This document shows, one piece after another, positions 25,485 through 33,808 of a stretch of DNA of 40,644 bases (within the stretch, counting starts at the first letter, position 1; the number at the start of each line of letters is the position of its first letter). The position numbers and the translations under genes are program-made. The notes under the pieces were generated by a model, which saw only the letters and a list, made by a program, of their open reading frames with translations, ran no database searches and was not told where the DNA came from. Source of the stretch: Spirochaetia bacterium (lineage in GTDB: Bacteria; Spirochaetota; Spirochaetia; Treponematales; Treponemataceae); the NCBI GenBank assembly GCA_900769325.1, contig CAAGGF010000030.1, forward strand, positions 1 to 40,644, read 5' to 3'.

Positions 25485-26438
25485 TTATATTTTTTGAAAG
25501 AACGGAAAAATTTCTGAAGAAATGTGGTCTAAAACATAATCTGTATCATCTGCATTTATTACAACAGAATTTGGAAGATTTTTTACGAAAGTATACTGTT
25601 TTTTTGCGTATTTTCTAGTGTTCTGCTTAATTTTTTCGCGGATAACTTTTTCATCAGAATATTCAAACCATTCCCGATAGCCGATTCCGTGCATTCCGGG
25701 AGAAGATTTTCCTGCACCCAAGCGTTTTAAAAAGTCGATTTCATTTTTTAATCCCTCTTCAAACATCAAATCAACCCTGCTGTTGATTCTTTTGTACAAC
25801 TCTTCCCGTGAGCGTTCGAGAATTATTATTTTAAAATCAAAATCAGAAGTACGGATTTTATTCTGTTTAAAAGACGATCTTTTTTTCCCTGATGAATAAA
25901 AAATTTCAAGTGCGCGAAGAATTCGGTATTCGTCATTAATGTGAATTTTTTCTGCACTTTCAGGGTCAACTTTCTGCAATTCTGAATACAAAGATTCTTT
26001 TCCAAAAATTTTTAATTTTTCTTTTAAATTTTCACGGATTTTTAAAGATGATTCAGGCGTTTCCGGCAGACCTAAAATAAAATTCCTTATGTAAAAACCG
26101 GTTCCGCCTTGAATGACAGGGATTTTTTTTTCGCTGTAAATTTTTCGTGCAAGAAAATCAGCTTTTTCAACAAATTCTGAAACACCGTAAACTTCATCAA
26201 ATGTATGAATGTCGATAAGATGCGTTTTTAATTCTGAAAGTTCGTCTTTTGAAGGCTTTGCAGTTCCGATATTCATGTCTTTATAGGCCTGAAGCGAATC
26301 TGCACTGATTAATTCCGCCTTTCCGTTAAAAAAAGAATGACCGCTTTTCCCGAATAATTTTAAGGTCAAAGCCGTCTTTCCCGTTGCGGTAGGTGCAAAA
26401 ATTACAATAACCGGAATTTTTGAAAATTCTTCCTGCAT
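25485..26438 (-). CDS. miaA: MiaA, tRNA dimethylallyltransferase
   Basis: 317 residues. Transfers dimethylallyl to A37 of tRNAs reading UNN codons. P-loop APTATGKT at residues 15-22, DSLQAYKDMNIGTAKP, VIQGGTGFYIRNFI and the tRNA-binding GIGYREWFEY motif are all present. The isoprenoid donor comes from the pathway that Dxs starts. Downstream of rpoZ with a 64-bp gap and no separate promoter that I can see. Confidence 0.96.
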   Translation of the reverse strand: MQEEFSKIPVIVIFAPTATGKTALTLKLFGKSGHSFFNGKAELISADSLQAYKDMNIGTAKPSKDELSELKTHLIDIHTFDEVYGVSEFVEKADFLARKIYSEKKIPVIQGGTGFYIRNFILGLPETPESSLKIRENLKEKLKIFGKESLYSELQKVDPESAEKIHINDEYRILRALEIFYSSGKKRSSFKQNKIRTSDFDFKIIILERSREELYKRINSRVDLMFEEGLKNEIDFLKRLGAGKSSPGMHGIGYREWFEYSDEKVIREKIKQNTRKYAKKQYTFVKNLPNSVVINADDTDYVLDHISSEIFPFFQKI

Positions 26439-26502
26439 TTATTTTAAAAACAGATTTAGAAAACCTCTAAAAAACATGTAAAGCAAATTTTAGAGATGCG
26501 GT

Positions 26503-26718
26503 TTATTTATTTTTATCATCAACGATTTTATAAGTTACATCCTGATTGAAAAGCTGTTTTGCAGCAAGAGAAACGACTTTACCGCTGTTTTCTTCGATTT
26601 CAGGGTCGTTGATTTTTGCAAGCTGATATGCACGGCGGCTTGCAGCAACTGTGATTTCATATACATTGTTTTCAAATTTTACTAACTGTTCAAGCGGAAA
26701 AATCAAATCAGACTTCAT
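26503..26718 (-). CDS. rpoZ: RpoZ, RNA polymerase omega subunit
   Basis: 71 residues, with the omega pattern NVYEITVAASRRAYQLA followed by a C-terminal acidic segment and KQLFNQDVTYKIV. Helps assemble the beta' subunit. AAGAGGTC precedes the ATG at 26718. A near-consensus promoter lies ~120 bp upstream, giving an unusually long leader with two small inverted repeats. Leads the rpoZ-miaA unit. Confidence 0.9.
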   Translation of the reverse strand: MKSDLIFPLEQLVKFENNVYEITVAASRRAYQLAKINDPEIEENSGKVVSLAAKQLFNQDVTYKIVDDKNK

Positions 26719-26780
26719 TTATGACCTCTTAGGATTTTTAAACTTTAAGCCGAAAAACTCTGAATAATTTTTGCAAAGTT

Positions 26781-26816
26781 AAGTGCGGCACTTTAAAAAG
26801 AGAATTTTCATTCATT
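26781..26816 (-). promoter_or_regulatory. Inverted repeats in the rpoZ leader
   Basis: In the predicted 114-nt rpoZ leader (minus strand), GAGAAT and ATTCTC form a weak 6-bp hairpin followed by TTTTT, reminiscent of an attenuator. Directly after comes AAGTGC-C-GCACTT (26781-26793), a near-perfect palindrome with a one-base centre, flanked by TTAA-type ends and more like a protein site than a stem-loop. Function unknown. Confidence 0.4.
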
Positions 26817-26838
26817 CTCAAAAAGAATGTATTTGAAA

Positions 26839-26867
26839 AGTATATTAATTATCTAAAAAAATGTCAA
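26839..26867 (-). promoter_or_regulatory. Near-consensus sigma70 promoter of rpoZ-miaA
   Basis: Minus strand: perfect -35 TTGACA (26862-26867), 17-bp spacer, -10 TATACT (26839-26844). It is back-to-back with the promoter of the plus-strand gene at 26925; the two -35 boxes are only 20 bp apart. Confidence 0.82.
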
Positions 26868-26887
26868 ATCTCAAAAATTCTTAAATC

Positions 26888-26916
26888 TTGACTGTAATTA
26901 CTATATTTAATAGAAT
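26888..26916 (+). promoter_or_regulatory. Sigma70 promoter giving a leaderless transcript
   Basis: Plus strand: -35 TTGACT (26888-26893), 17-bp spacer, -10 TAGAAT (26911-26916). The -10 ends eight bases before the ATG at 26925, so transcription should begin at or within two or three bases of the start codon. No Shine-Dalgarno is present. Confidence 0.75.
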
Positions 26917-26924
26917 AAAACATC

Positions 26925-27986
26925 ATGAAAATTAAAAAACAGCTTTCGTTTTATATTACAATTGCAGTCATTCTTTCAGTTATATATATAATTTTTTCAA
27001 TACAGCCAATCGGAAAAGAATTTCAATTTACGCCAGAATGGAAAATCGATGTTTCAAATCCAACAATAAAAGAAAACAAAAACAATTCTTCCGTAAATTA
27101 TTTTAAACTTTCCCAGACGGCAGGCTATTTTACTTCAGACGGAGAAGTCACAAATTTCATAACTTTCCCGTATAAAGCATCAATTTCAGATTATTACTAC
27201 ACTTCATACAATTCAAACAACACTTCAACAGATTTTTTCACTCCAGACGGAACAAAAAAAGGTACAATAACGCAAAGCGGATTTCCTATGATTGTTGAAG
27301 ACAGAATTTTCGTTTTTCTTCCAGGCGGTTCATCTTTTGTAAAATGCAAAGAAGACGGTTCTAAAGACTGGGAATACGATTCAACTTGTCCTATAACTGC
27401 GTTCTATTCTGCAAAAAATGCCCTTGTTGCAGGATATGCCGACGGAACAATCGTTCACTTTACAAACAAAGGAGATGTAATCCAAAAATTTCAGCCGGGC
27501 GGAAGCGATTATCCTGTAATTCTTGCAGCATCCTTAAGCAACGACGGCTCTTACATTGCATCTGTTTCAGGTCAAAACAGGCAGCGTTTTGTCCTTGCAA
27601 AAAAAGAAGGGGCTCAGACAAAAATCGTTTTCCACGAATATTTTCCTACAAATACAAAAGTTCAGCAGATTGTAAAATTTTCAAGCGATGACAGACTTTG
27701 CTTTTACACATTTGAAAATTCTGCAGGAATCGTCGACATCAAAAAGAAAAAATCAACGCACATTCCAATAAACGGTTCAGCCGTAAGCTTAAAAGAATCA
27801 AAAGACTGCTTTTTTCTGCTTACAAAAAAACAAAAAACATATTCTGTCTATATAATAGAAAAATTTACATCTTTCACAGGATGCTTTCAATTTCAATCAG
27901 ATGCCGCATTCATCGAAACTGACGAAGAAAACCTTTATGTCGGAAAAAATTCTACAATTTCAAAAATAAAAATTTCAAAGGAATAA
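26925..27986 (+). CDS. Membrane-anchored beta-propeller-like protein, unknown function
   Basis: 353 residues. An uncleaved N-terminal TM helix (about residues 8-26, FYITIAVILSVIYIIFSI) is followed by a beta-rich extracytoplasmic domain. Its short repeats resemble WD40/PQQ-like blades (e.g. ILAASLSNDGSYIASVSG, ALVAGYADGTIVHFTNKGD). I do not recognise a family. Apparently translated from a leaderless message. Only three bases separate its stop from the next gene, a degenerate LytM protein, so the two probably act together in the periplasm. Confidence 0.8.
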   Translation: MKIKKQLSFYITIAVILSVIYIIFSIQPIGKEFQFTPEWKIDVSNPTIKENKNNSSVNYFKLSQTAGYFTSDGEVTNFITFPYKASISDYYYTSYNSNNTSTDFFTPDGTKKGTITQSGFPMIVEDRIFVFLPGGSSFVKCKEDGSKDWEYDSTCPITAFYSAKNALVAGYADGTIVHFTNKGDVIQKFQPGGSDYPVILAASLSNDGSYIASVSGQNRQRFVLAKKEGAQTKIVFHEYFPTNTKVQQIVKFSSDDRLCFYTFENSAGIVDIKKKKSTHIPINGSAVSLKESKDCFFLLTKKQKTYSVYIIEKFTSFTGCFQFQSDAAFIETDEENLYVGKNSTISKIKISKE

Positions 27987-27989
27987 AAA

Positions 27990-28862
27990 ATGAAGAAAAA
28001 ATCAGCTGCCACATCGTTTTTGTTTTTTTTAACTTTCACAGCTTTTTCATTTAACTGGCCGCAGGAGCAAATCGTAGAATCAGATGCATTTTATTCGTAT
28101 TTTGCACAGCTTCGCGGAAACACAATAAGCAATTCCCTGATTTTTGCAGAAACATCAGAAATAAAAGCGTGCGAAGACGGATTTCTTACAGTTTACATAA
28201 CAGAACACAGCGATGATTCAGATTTTTTCCCTTCAACATTAGGAAATGCGGCTGTCATCTCTCATGAAGACAATTTAATCACCGTTTACGCAAATCTTGA
28301 TTCAGAAAGCCTTACAGAAGAACATTTTCAAGTAAACGAAATTTCTTCAGGCGGAAGTTTAGGTTACAGCGGAAATTCAGCGTGGCAGCAGGGAAGATCG
28401 GCACTTGAATTTCAGGTTTTTGACATCACAAAAAATATTTCAATAAATCCACGACTTTTAATGCCAAGAATCGGAAAAGAACTTCCACTTTCAATTTCAG
28501 AAGTAAAACTCCAAAACGCAAAAAACGGAAAATTTTACAGCCTTCCAGAAAATTCTTCGATTCCATCCGGCACATACAAAGTTTTCAAAAAAAGACAGAA
28601 TACAGCAGTTCCATTTAAAACGGCAGTTTCCATAAACGGAACGGTAGTCGACACAATATCATACGATCTTTTAAAACAGACAGACGGATTAATCAGTGCA
28701 GTCGGAAAAAAGAATTACATCAAAAATCAAATTTACCCGAACGAAAACCTGCAATTCATCGGAGAAGCGGTAATTTCGCCCGGAAAAAACACTTTAAAAA
28801 TCACTGTTCTTGACATTCTTGAAAAACAATATTCACAAAACTATAATCTTACGGTCTGGTAA
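27990..28862 (+). CDS. Secreted LytM/M23-like protein lacking catalytic residues
   Basis: 290 residues with a signal peptide (KKKSAATSFLFFLTFTAFSF, cut near residue 21). Residues ~40-155 follow the M23/LytM layout, including AVISHEDNLITVYANLDSE, SSGGSLGYSGNSA and ALEFQVFD. The zinc ligands are altered: the HLHFE-type HxH motif reads ALEFQ, and YAHL reads YANL. It should therefore not hydrolyse peptidoglycan and may instead regulate or scaffold amidases, as dead LytM proteins do elsewhere. A beta-rich C-terminal half with SINGTVVDTISYDLL and KNTLKITVLD looks Ig-like. AAGGAAT precedes the ATG. Confidence 0.78.
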   Translation: MKKKSAATSFLFFLTFTAFSFNWPQEQIVESDAFYSYFAQLRGNTISNSLIFAETSEIKACEDGFLTVYITEHSDDSDFFPSTLGNAAVISHEDNLITVYANLDSESLTEEHFQVNEISSGGSLGYSGNSAWQQGRSALEFQVFDITKNISINPRLLMPRIGKELPLSISEVKLQNAKNGKFYSLPENSSIPSGTYKVFKKRQNTAVPFKTAVSINGTVVDTISYDLLKQTDGLISAVGKKNYIKNQIYPNENLQFIGEAVISPGKNTLKITVLDILEKQYSQNYNLTVW

Positions 28863-28867
28863 AAAAA

Positions 28868-30646
28868 ATGAACACAAACATGATTTTATCTGCGTCAGGC
28901 TGGCGAAAAATTTTTGCCATTTCAAATGACGAACAGGACAAAACTGCTTTAATCGGCGAAGAAAACATTGCACTTTCAGCTCTTGCCGCAAAAGTTTTTT
29001 CAGATTACCTTAAAACAAAAACTGGAAAAGAAAATCCTTCTGTAATTTTAGGTCATGACAGTCGGCCTACAGGAAGTGCAATCTGTGAAGCTTGCATCAA
29101 AACCTTCCTGAACCAAAAAATCAGCGTCCGTTTTACAGGAATAATCGCAGCTCCGGAAATCATGGCTTATTCAAAAGAAGCTGACGGTTTCATGTACATT
29201 TCAGCAAGCCACAATCCGGTCGGCCACAACGGAATAAAATTCGGCTTGAACTCTGGAGGAGTTTTAAATCAAAAAGAAAATGCTTTTCTCACAGAAAATT
29301 TTTTAAACCTCACAAACAGCCCTGACGCAAAAGAATACGCTTTCAAATTTCTAAACGATTTTTCAGAAAAAGAAGTCGATGAAGTGTACAAAAATCAAAA
29401 AAAATATAAAAACGAGGCGCTTCGTTCCTATAAAAATTTTCTTTTTGAAACAATTTCTGCTTCAAAAGACAAAACTGAACAGGAAACTTTCTTTAAAAAT
29501 TTAAAAGAAAAATTAAAATCAAAAAAAATCGGCGTTGTCTGCGATTTTAACGGTTCTGCAAGAACAGTTTCAGTCGACAAAGAATTTTTTTCTCAACTCG
29601 GAATAAATTTTTATGCAATAAACGACAAGCCTGGAAATATAGTCCACGAAATAATTCCTGAATCAGAAAACTTGATTTTCGTTGCAAATGAAATGGAAAA
29701 TCTCCAGAAAAAAGGTGTAAATGATGCCGTTCTAGGTTATATGCCTGACTGCGACGGCGACAGAGGAAACATCGTCTACTGGGACAAAAATCAAAAAAAA
29801 TCTGTAATTTTAAAAGCACAGGAAGTTTTCAGCCTTTCAGTCCTTTCAGAACTTCTTTTTTCACTTTATTCTAAAAAAGAAAATTCCTGTGTATGCGTAA
29901 ACTGCCCTACTTCGCTTAGAATCAACGAAATCGCAGAAAAATTAAACGCAAAAGTATTCCGTTCAGAAGTCGGAGAAGCAAATGTAGTAAACCTTGCAAA
30001 TGAAAAACGCCTTCAAGGTTTTTATGCAAGAATTTTCGGGGAAGGCTCAAACGGCGGAACTATAACTTATCCTTCGGCTGTAAGGGATCCAATAAACACG
30101 ATTTTTGCAATAATTAAACTTCTTTCCATGGACGACCTTTTTAAAATCTGGTGTAAAAAAAGCGGAAATCAATTTACAGAAAATTACGACATCACGCAGA
30201 TTTTTTCTACGCTCCCGGAATACAGAACTACAGGTGTTTCCGAAAAAAGAGCGGTTTTAAAAATCAAGACAGGCGACCACGGAAAACTCAAACGAAATTT
30301 CCAGAAAATTTTTGAAGAAGAATGGAAAAACAAAAAAAGCACGCTTGAAGCCGAATATAAAATCTCAAGTTTTAAAGTTTTTCTTACAAACGGAACAAAA
30401 GAAACTGAAGGCTCTCAAAATTGGGAAGAAAGCAAAAAAGGCGGCTTAAAAATTCAGTTTTACGATTCAAACGAAAAACCTGTTGCATTTTTCTGGATGC
30501 GTGGAAGCGGAACAGAAAGCGTTTTCAGGATTTTGTGCGATGTAAAAAACATTTACGGCGATATTGAAAAAACATCAAGCGAAGAAAAATTCCTCCTTGA
30601 ATGGGAAACATCGATGCTTTTAAAAGCCGACGAAGAAAGCCTTTAA
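28868..30646 (+). CDS. Phosphohexomutase of the PGM/PMM family
   Basis: 592 residues, larger than the usual ~460. Phosphoserine loop ISASHNPVGHNGIKF has the catalytic Ser at 114. The metal loop PDCDGDRGN is near residue 293, the sugar-binding GEGSNGG near 390, and the phosphate loop RGSGTESVFRI near 544. Interconverts hexose 6- and 1-phosphates; whether glucose, mannose or another sugar is preferred cannot be read here. Extra length lies in insertions between domains 2 and 3 and in the C-terminal domain. Follows the LytM-like gene by five bases with a weak ribosome-binding site. Confidence 0.88.
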   Translation: MNTNMILSASGWRKIFAISNDEQDKTALIGEENIALSALAAKVFSDYLKTKTGKENPSVILGHDSRPTGSAICEACIKTFLNQKISVRFTGIIAAPEIMAYSKEADGFMYISASHNPVGHNGIKFGLNSGGVLNQKENAFLTENFLNLTNSPDAKEYAFKFLNDFSEKEVDEVYKNQKKYKNEALRSYKNFLFETISASKDKTEQETFFKNLKEKLKSKKIGVVCDFNGSARTVSVDKEFFSQLGINFYAINDKPGNIVHEIIPESENLIFVANEMENLQKKGVNDAVLGYMPDCDGDRGNIVYWDKNQKKSVILKAQEVFSLSVLSELLFSLYSKKENSCVCVNCPTSLRINEIAEKLNAKVFRSEVGEANVVNLANEKRLQGFYARIFGEGSNGGTITYPSAVRDPINTIFAIIKLLSMDDLFKIWCKKSGNQFTENYDITQIFSTLPEYRTTGVSEKRAVLKIKTGDHGKLKRNFQKIFEEEWKNKKSTLEAEYKISSFKVFLTNGTKETEGSQNWEESKKGGLKIQFYDSNEKPVAFFWMRGSGTESVFRILCDVKNIYGDIEKTSSEEKFLLEWETSMLLKADEESL

Positions 30647-30685
30647 AATTACACAAAAGATAAATTTTTAACCGGGAGTAAAAAA

Positions 30686-31309
30686 ATGTTAAATGAAATA
30701 AAAAAATCGATTCTTTCTGGAATTATGATTTCCGTTGGAGGAACCGTATACCTTTCATGCGTTTCACAAAATCTTTCGTGGCTTGGTGCCTTTTTATTTT
30801 CTGCAGGACTTTACACAATCTGCCAGTACGGATTCAACCTTTACACGGGAAAAGTCGGCTACATCGCACTCCATTTTAAAGATTACAAATACACAGGACT
30901 TGTCATTTTAATTTTGACATTTAATCTTTTAACGACATACATTTTAGGGCTTCTTTTAGGAAATGTTTTTCCACAGATTGTAGAACCTGCAAAAAATATT
31001 TTTTCTGCAAAACTTGAAAAATCGTTCATACAACTTTTTATTTCAGGCATTTACTGCGGACTTTTAATGTTTCTTGCAGTCGATACATGGAAAAACGGAA
31101 GCAAAATCGGTTGCTTTATCTTTATTCCGGTTTTTATTTTAAGCGGATTTGACCACAGCGTTGCAAATTCTTTTTACAATGGAGTTGCAAACGGACTTTC
31201 AGATGCGTTCACGGTTAAAAACTTAATGATTTTCGTTTCAGTCATACTCGGAAATGCACTCGGAGGAATGATTGTTCCGCTATTAAATCGAACATGGAAA
31301 AAATCTTAA
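30686..31309 (+). CDS. Compact formate/nitrite transporter (FNT) family channel
   Basis: 207 residues with six predicted TM helices, loops trimmed relative to the usual ~270. FNT hallmarks: LYTGK at the helix-2 end, the helix-5 motif SGFDHSVANSFYNG (GFEHSVANM in classical members) with its central His, and LGNALGGMIVPLL in helix 6. Probably passes small monovalent anions such as formate, acetate or lactate; the substrate is not deducible. GGGAG lies before the ATG. The 39-bp gap after the mutase holds no obvious promoter. Confidence 0.85.
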   Translation: MLNEIKKSILSGIMISVGGTVYLSCVSQNLSWLGAFLFSAGLYTICQYGFNLYTGKVGYIALHFKDYKYTGLVILILTFNLLTTYILGLLLGNVFPQIVEPAKNIFSAKLEKSFIQLFISGIYCGLLMFLAVDTWKNGSKIGCFIFIPVFILSGFDHSVANSFYNGVANGLSDAFTVKNLMIFVSVILGNALGGMIVPLLNRTWKKS

Positions 31310-31436
31310 AAAGCAACACGAAAAAAATTGATTTTTAAAAGTTCTTTTTAAGACACCTTTATTTAAAGAAAAAAATTTTATATAATCAAGAACAGAATTT
31401 TTAATCACGAAATACAGAAATTACGGGAGCAAATAA
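31310..31436 (+). promoter_or_regulatory. Intergenic spacer with -10 box of the second mutase gene
   Basis: TATAAT at 31381-31386, with only TTTATT at a suitable -35 position, lies 50 bases before the ATG of the next gene. A separated inverted repeat CTTAAAAAG (31305-31313) / CTTTTTAAG (31344-31352) spans the FNT stop; it is AT-only and lacks a following T-run, so it is a poor terminator. Confidence 0.45.
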
Positions 31437-33224
31437 ATGGATAAAAATGAAATCTTAAAACGGGCAAACGATTATATTTGTGCAGAAAAAGACGAAAAAT
31501 TCAAAAAAGAAGTCGAAGAACTTGTAAAAAAAGAAGATTTCAAAGAACTCGAAGACAGATTCTACCAGACTCTAGAATTCGGAACAGGCGGATTAAGAGG
31601 AATCATGGGCGGCGGAACAAACCGAATGAACACTCTTGAAATCAACCTTGCAACTCAAGGTCTTGCAAATTATGTAATCAAGGCTTTTCCGCAAAAAGCA
31701 AAAGAAGGTTCTTTAAGTGCAGTAATCGCCTACGACTCAAGAAACAATTCAGATGTTTTTGCAGAAGCAACGGCATTAATTTTTGCAGCAAACGGAATCA
31801 AGGCTTATCTTTTCAGCGGTTTACGCCCTACTCCAGAACTTTCATTTGCAATCAGATATTTTAAAGCAGATACAGGAGTTGTCGTAACAGCATCGCACAA
31901 TCCAAAAATTTACAACGGCTACAAAGCATACTGGAACGATGGTGCTCAGGTTACAGAACCTCACGATACAGGCATTATCGAAGAAGTAAACAAAGTTCAG
32001 AATGTAAAGACAATCTCAAAAGAAGAAGCAATAAAATCTGGAAAATTAGTTTTAATCGATTCAGAAGTCGATGAAAAATACTGGCAAATGTGTAAAGCAC
32101 AGCTTTTCCGCCCGGAATTAATCAAAGAATACGCATCAAATGTAAATGTCGTATACACACCGCTTCACGGAACAGGTGCAATGCATGTAGAAAAAGTTTT
32201 AGGCGACTTAGGTCTTCATGTAAACACAGTTCCAGAACAGCGAAATCCAGACGGCAACTTTCCTACAGTTGAAAAACCAAATCCAGAAGAAAAACCTGCA
32301 ATGAAAATGGCAGTTGAACTGGGCAAAAAAGAAAACGCTGACTGCGTAATGGCAACCGACCCTGATTCAGACAGATTCGGAACAGCATTCCCGGATAAAA
32401 ACGGAGAATTTGTTCTTCTTTCAGGAAACCAGATGGGAGCTCTCTTAATGGAATACATTTTCCTTTCCAGAAAAGAATTAGGAAAACTTCCTGAAGGCTC
32501 TTACTGTGTTCGCTCAATCGTAACTTCGCCTTTTGGAGATGAAATCTGCAAAAAATACGGCGTAGAAATGATTGAATGTCTTACTGGTTTTAAATGGATT
32601 GCCGCTGTAGAAGCAGAAAGAGAAGCTAAAAACCAAGGTGAATATGTTTTCGGGCTCGAAGAAAGTTACGGTTACAAAATCGAAAAAGAAGTAATGGATA
32701 AAGACGGAGTTTCTGCTGCCGCAATGTGTGCAGAAATGACAATGTACTGGAGATCAAAAGGGAAATCTCTTCTTGAACACTTAGACGATATGTACAAAGA
32801 ATACGGATATTTTGAAGACCGCTCAATCTCAAAAAATTTCCCGGGAATCGAAGGCGTATCTGTAATGAAAGGCATTATGACAAAGCTCAGAACAGAAGGA
32901 CTTAAAACTTTAGGCGGAAAGAAAGTCCTCAAAATCCGAGACATTCAGACTTCTGTTTCATACGATCCAAATTCACCGGATAAAAAAGAAGATGTTTTAC
33001 TTCCAAAAAGCAATGTTCTTCAGTTTTTCCTCGAAGGCGGAACAATCGTTTCTGCACGCCCTTCTGGAACAGAGCCAAAAATCAAATTCTACATCAATAC
33101 AAAAACAGAAGTCGGCGGAGCAAAATGCGACGGCTGCTTAAAGGCAACAAAAGAAGAAGCATCAAAACTCTGCGATGCAATCGAAAACGACATCAATAAA
33201 ATTTTAGACGATGCTTCAAAATAA
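31437..33224 (+). CDS. pgcA: Alpha-phosphoglucomutase-type phospho-sugar mutase (PgcA-like)
   Basis: 595 residues, the normal length for the PgcA/PGM2 subfamily. N-terminal LEFGTGGLRGIMGGGTNRMN, phosphoserine loop TASHNPKIYNGYK with Ser143, metal loop ATDPDSDRFG near 305-314, sugar loop FGLEESYGY and phosphate loop ARPSGTEPKIKFY. Links glucose 6-phosphate with glucose 1-phosphate and glycogen or nucleotide-sugar synthesis. GGGAG lies upstream of the ATG. Its 3' end overlaps the next gene by 14 bases. Confidence 0.94.
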   Translation: MDKNEILKRANDYICAEKDEKFKKEVEELVKKEDFKELEDRFYQTLEFGTGGLRGIMGGGTNRMNTLEINLATQGLANYVIKAFPQKAKEGSLSAVIAYDSRNNSDVFAEATALIFAANGIKAYLFSGLRPTPELSFAIRYFKADTGVVVTASHNPKIYNGYKAYWNDGAQVTEPHDTGIIEEVNKVQNVKTISKEEAIKSGKLVLIDSEVDEKYWQMCKAQLFRPELIKEYASNVNVVYTPLHGTGAMHVEKVLGDLGLHVNTVPEQRNPDGNFPTVEKPNPEEKPAMKMAVELGKKENADCVMATDPDSDRFGTAFPDKNGEFVLLSGNQMGALLMEYIFLSRKELGKLPEGSYCVRSIVTSPFGDEICKKYGVEMIECLTGFKWIAAVEAEREAKNQGEYVFGLEESYGYKIEKEVMDKDGVSAAAMCAEMTMYWRSKGKSLLEHLDDMYKEYGYFEDRSISKNFPGIEGVSVMKGIMTKLRTEGLKTLGGKKVLKIRDIQTSVSYDPNSPDKKEDVLLPKSNVLQFFLEGGTIVSARPSGTEPKIKFYINTKTEVGGAKCDGCLKATKEEASKLCDAIENDINKILDDASK

Positions 33225-33798
33225 AGCCATAAAAGATTACAAAAAACTGTTCTCTCTTTTAAAAGACGGAACAGTTTTCACCGTTATCGATACAGAAACG
33301 ACAGGTTTAAACAGTGCAGAAAACAGAATCGTTGAAGTTGCGGCCGTTAAATTCTCAAAAGACGGAATTTTAGATAAATTTTCTACACTGGTTAATCCTG
33401 AACAAAAAATTCCGTTTCAATGCATACAAATTCATCACATAACAGACCAAATGGTTCAGTCTCAACCAAAAATAAAACAGATTCTCCCAGAATTTTTAAA
33501 ATTCATCGAAGGTTCAGTTTTAATCGGGCACAATATAAACTTTGACCTTCGTTTTTTAAATGCAGAACTTGAAAGAAACGGATTTTCTCAACTTAAAAAC
33601 AGTTTCATAGATACACTTTCTCTTTCAAGATGGACATTGCCGGAAATGCAAAAATACAATCAAAGTGTTCTCGCTGAATATTTCAACATAAAAATAAAAA
33701 ATGCCCACAGAGCAGAAGACGATGCTTATGTCTGCGGACAAATTTTTCTAAACTGCATAAAAGTCTCTGCAGAAAGACAAAAATTCAGAATCGATTAA
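33211..33798 (+). CDS. DEDDh 3'-5' exonuclease (DNA pol III epsilon-like)
   Basis: 195 residues. Exo I FTVIDTETTGLNS with Asp27 and Glu29, Exo II LIGHNINFDLRFL, and Exo IIIe HRAEDDAYVCGQIF near residue 166, so all catalytic acids and the His are present. It could be the replicative proofreader or a stand-alone repair exonuclease; the length (195 aa, no long C-terminal polymerase-binding tail) leaves this open. No Shine-Dalgarno; the start lies 14 bases inside the mutase gene, so translation is likely coupled. Convergent with the LysM gene, 10 bp away. Confidence 0.88.
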   Translation: MLQNKAIKDYKKLFSLLKDGTVFTVIDTETTGLNSAENRIVEVAAVKFSKDGILDKFSTLVNPEQKIPFQCIQIHHITDQMVQSQPKIKQILPEFLKFIEGSVLIGHNINFDLRFLNAELERNGFSQLKNSFIDTLSLSRWTLPEMQKYNQSVLAEYFNIKIKNAHRAEDDAYVCGQIFLNCIKVSAERQKFRID

Positions 33799-33808
33799 TT
33801 TTTTTAAA

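Noticed and set aside
26465..26495. Inverted repeat CTCTAAAA/TTTTAGAG between rpoZ and miaA
   Set aside because: Eight AT-rich pairs with a 15-base loop and no following T-run in the direction of transcription; not convincing as a terminator.
31305..31352. CTTAAAAAG/CTTTTTAAG repeat after the FNT gene as terminator
   Set aside because: 30-base loop, no G/C clamp and no T-run after the stem.
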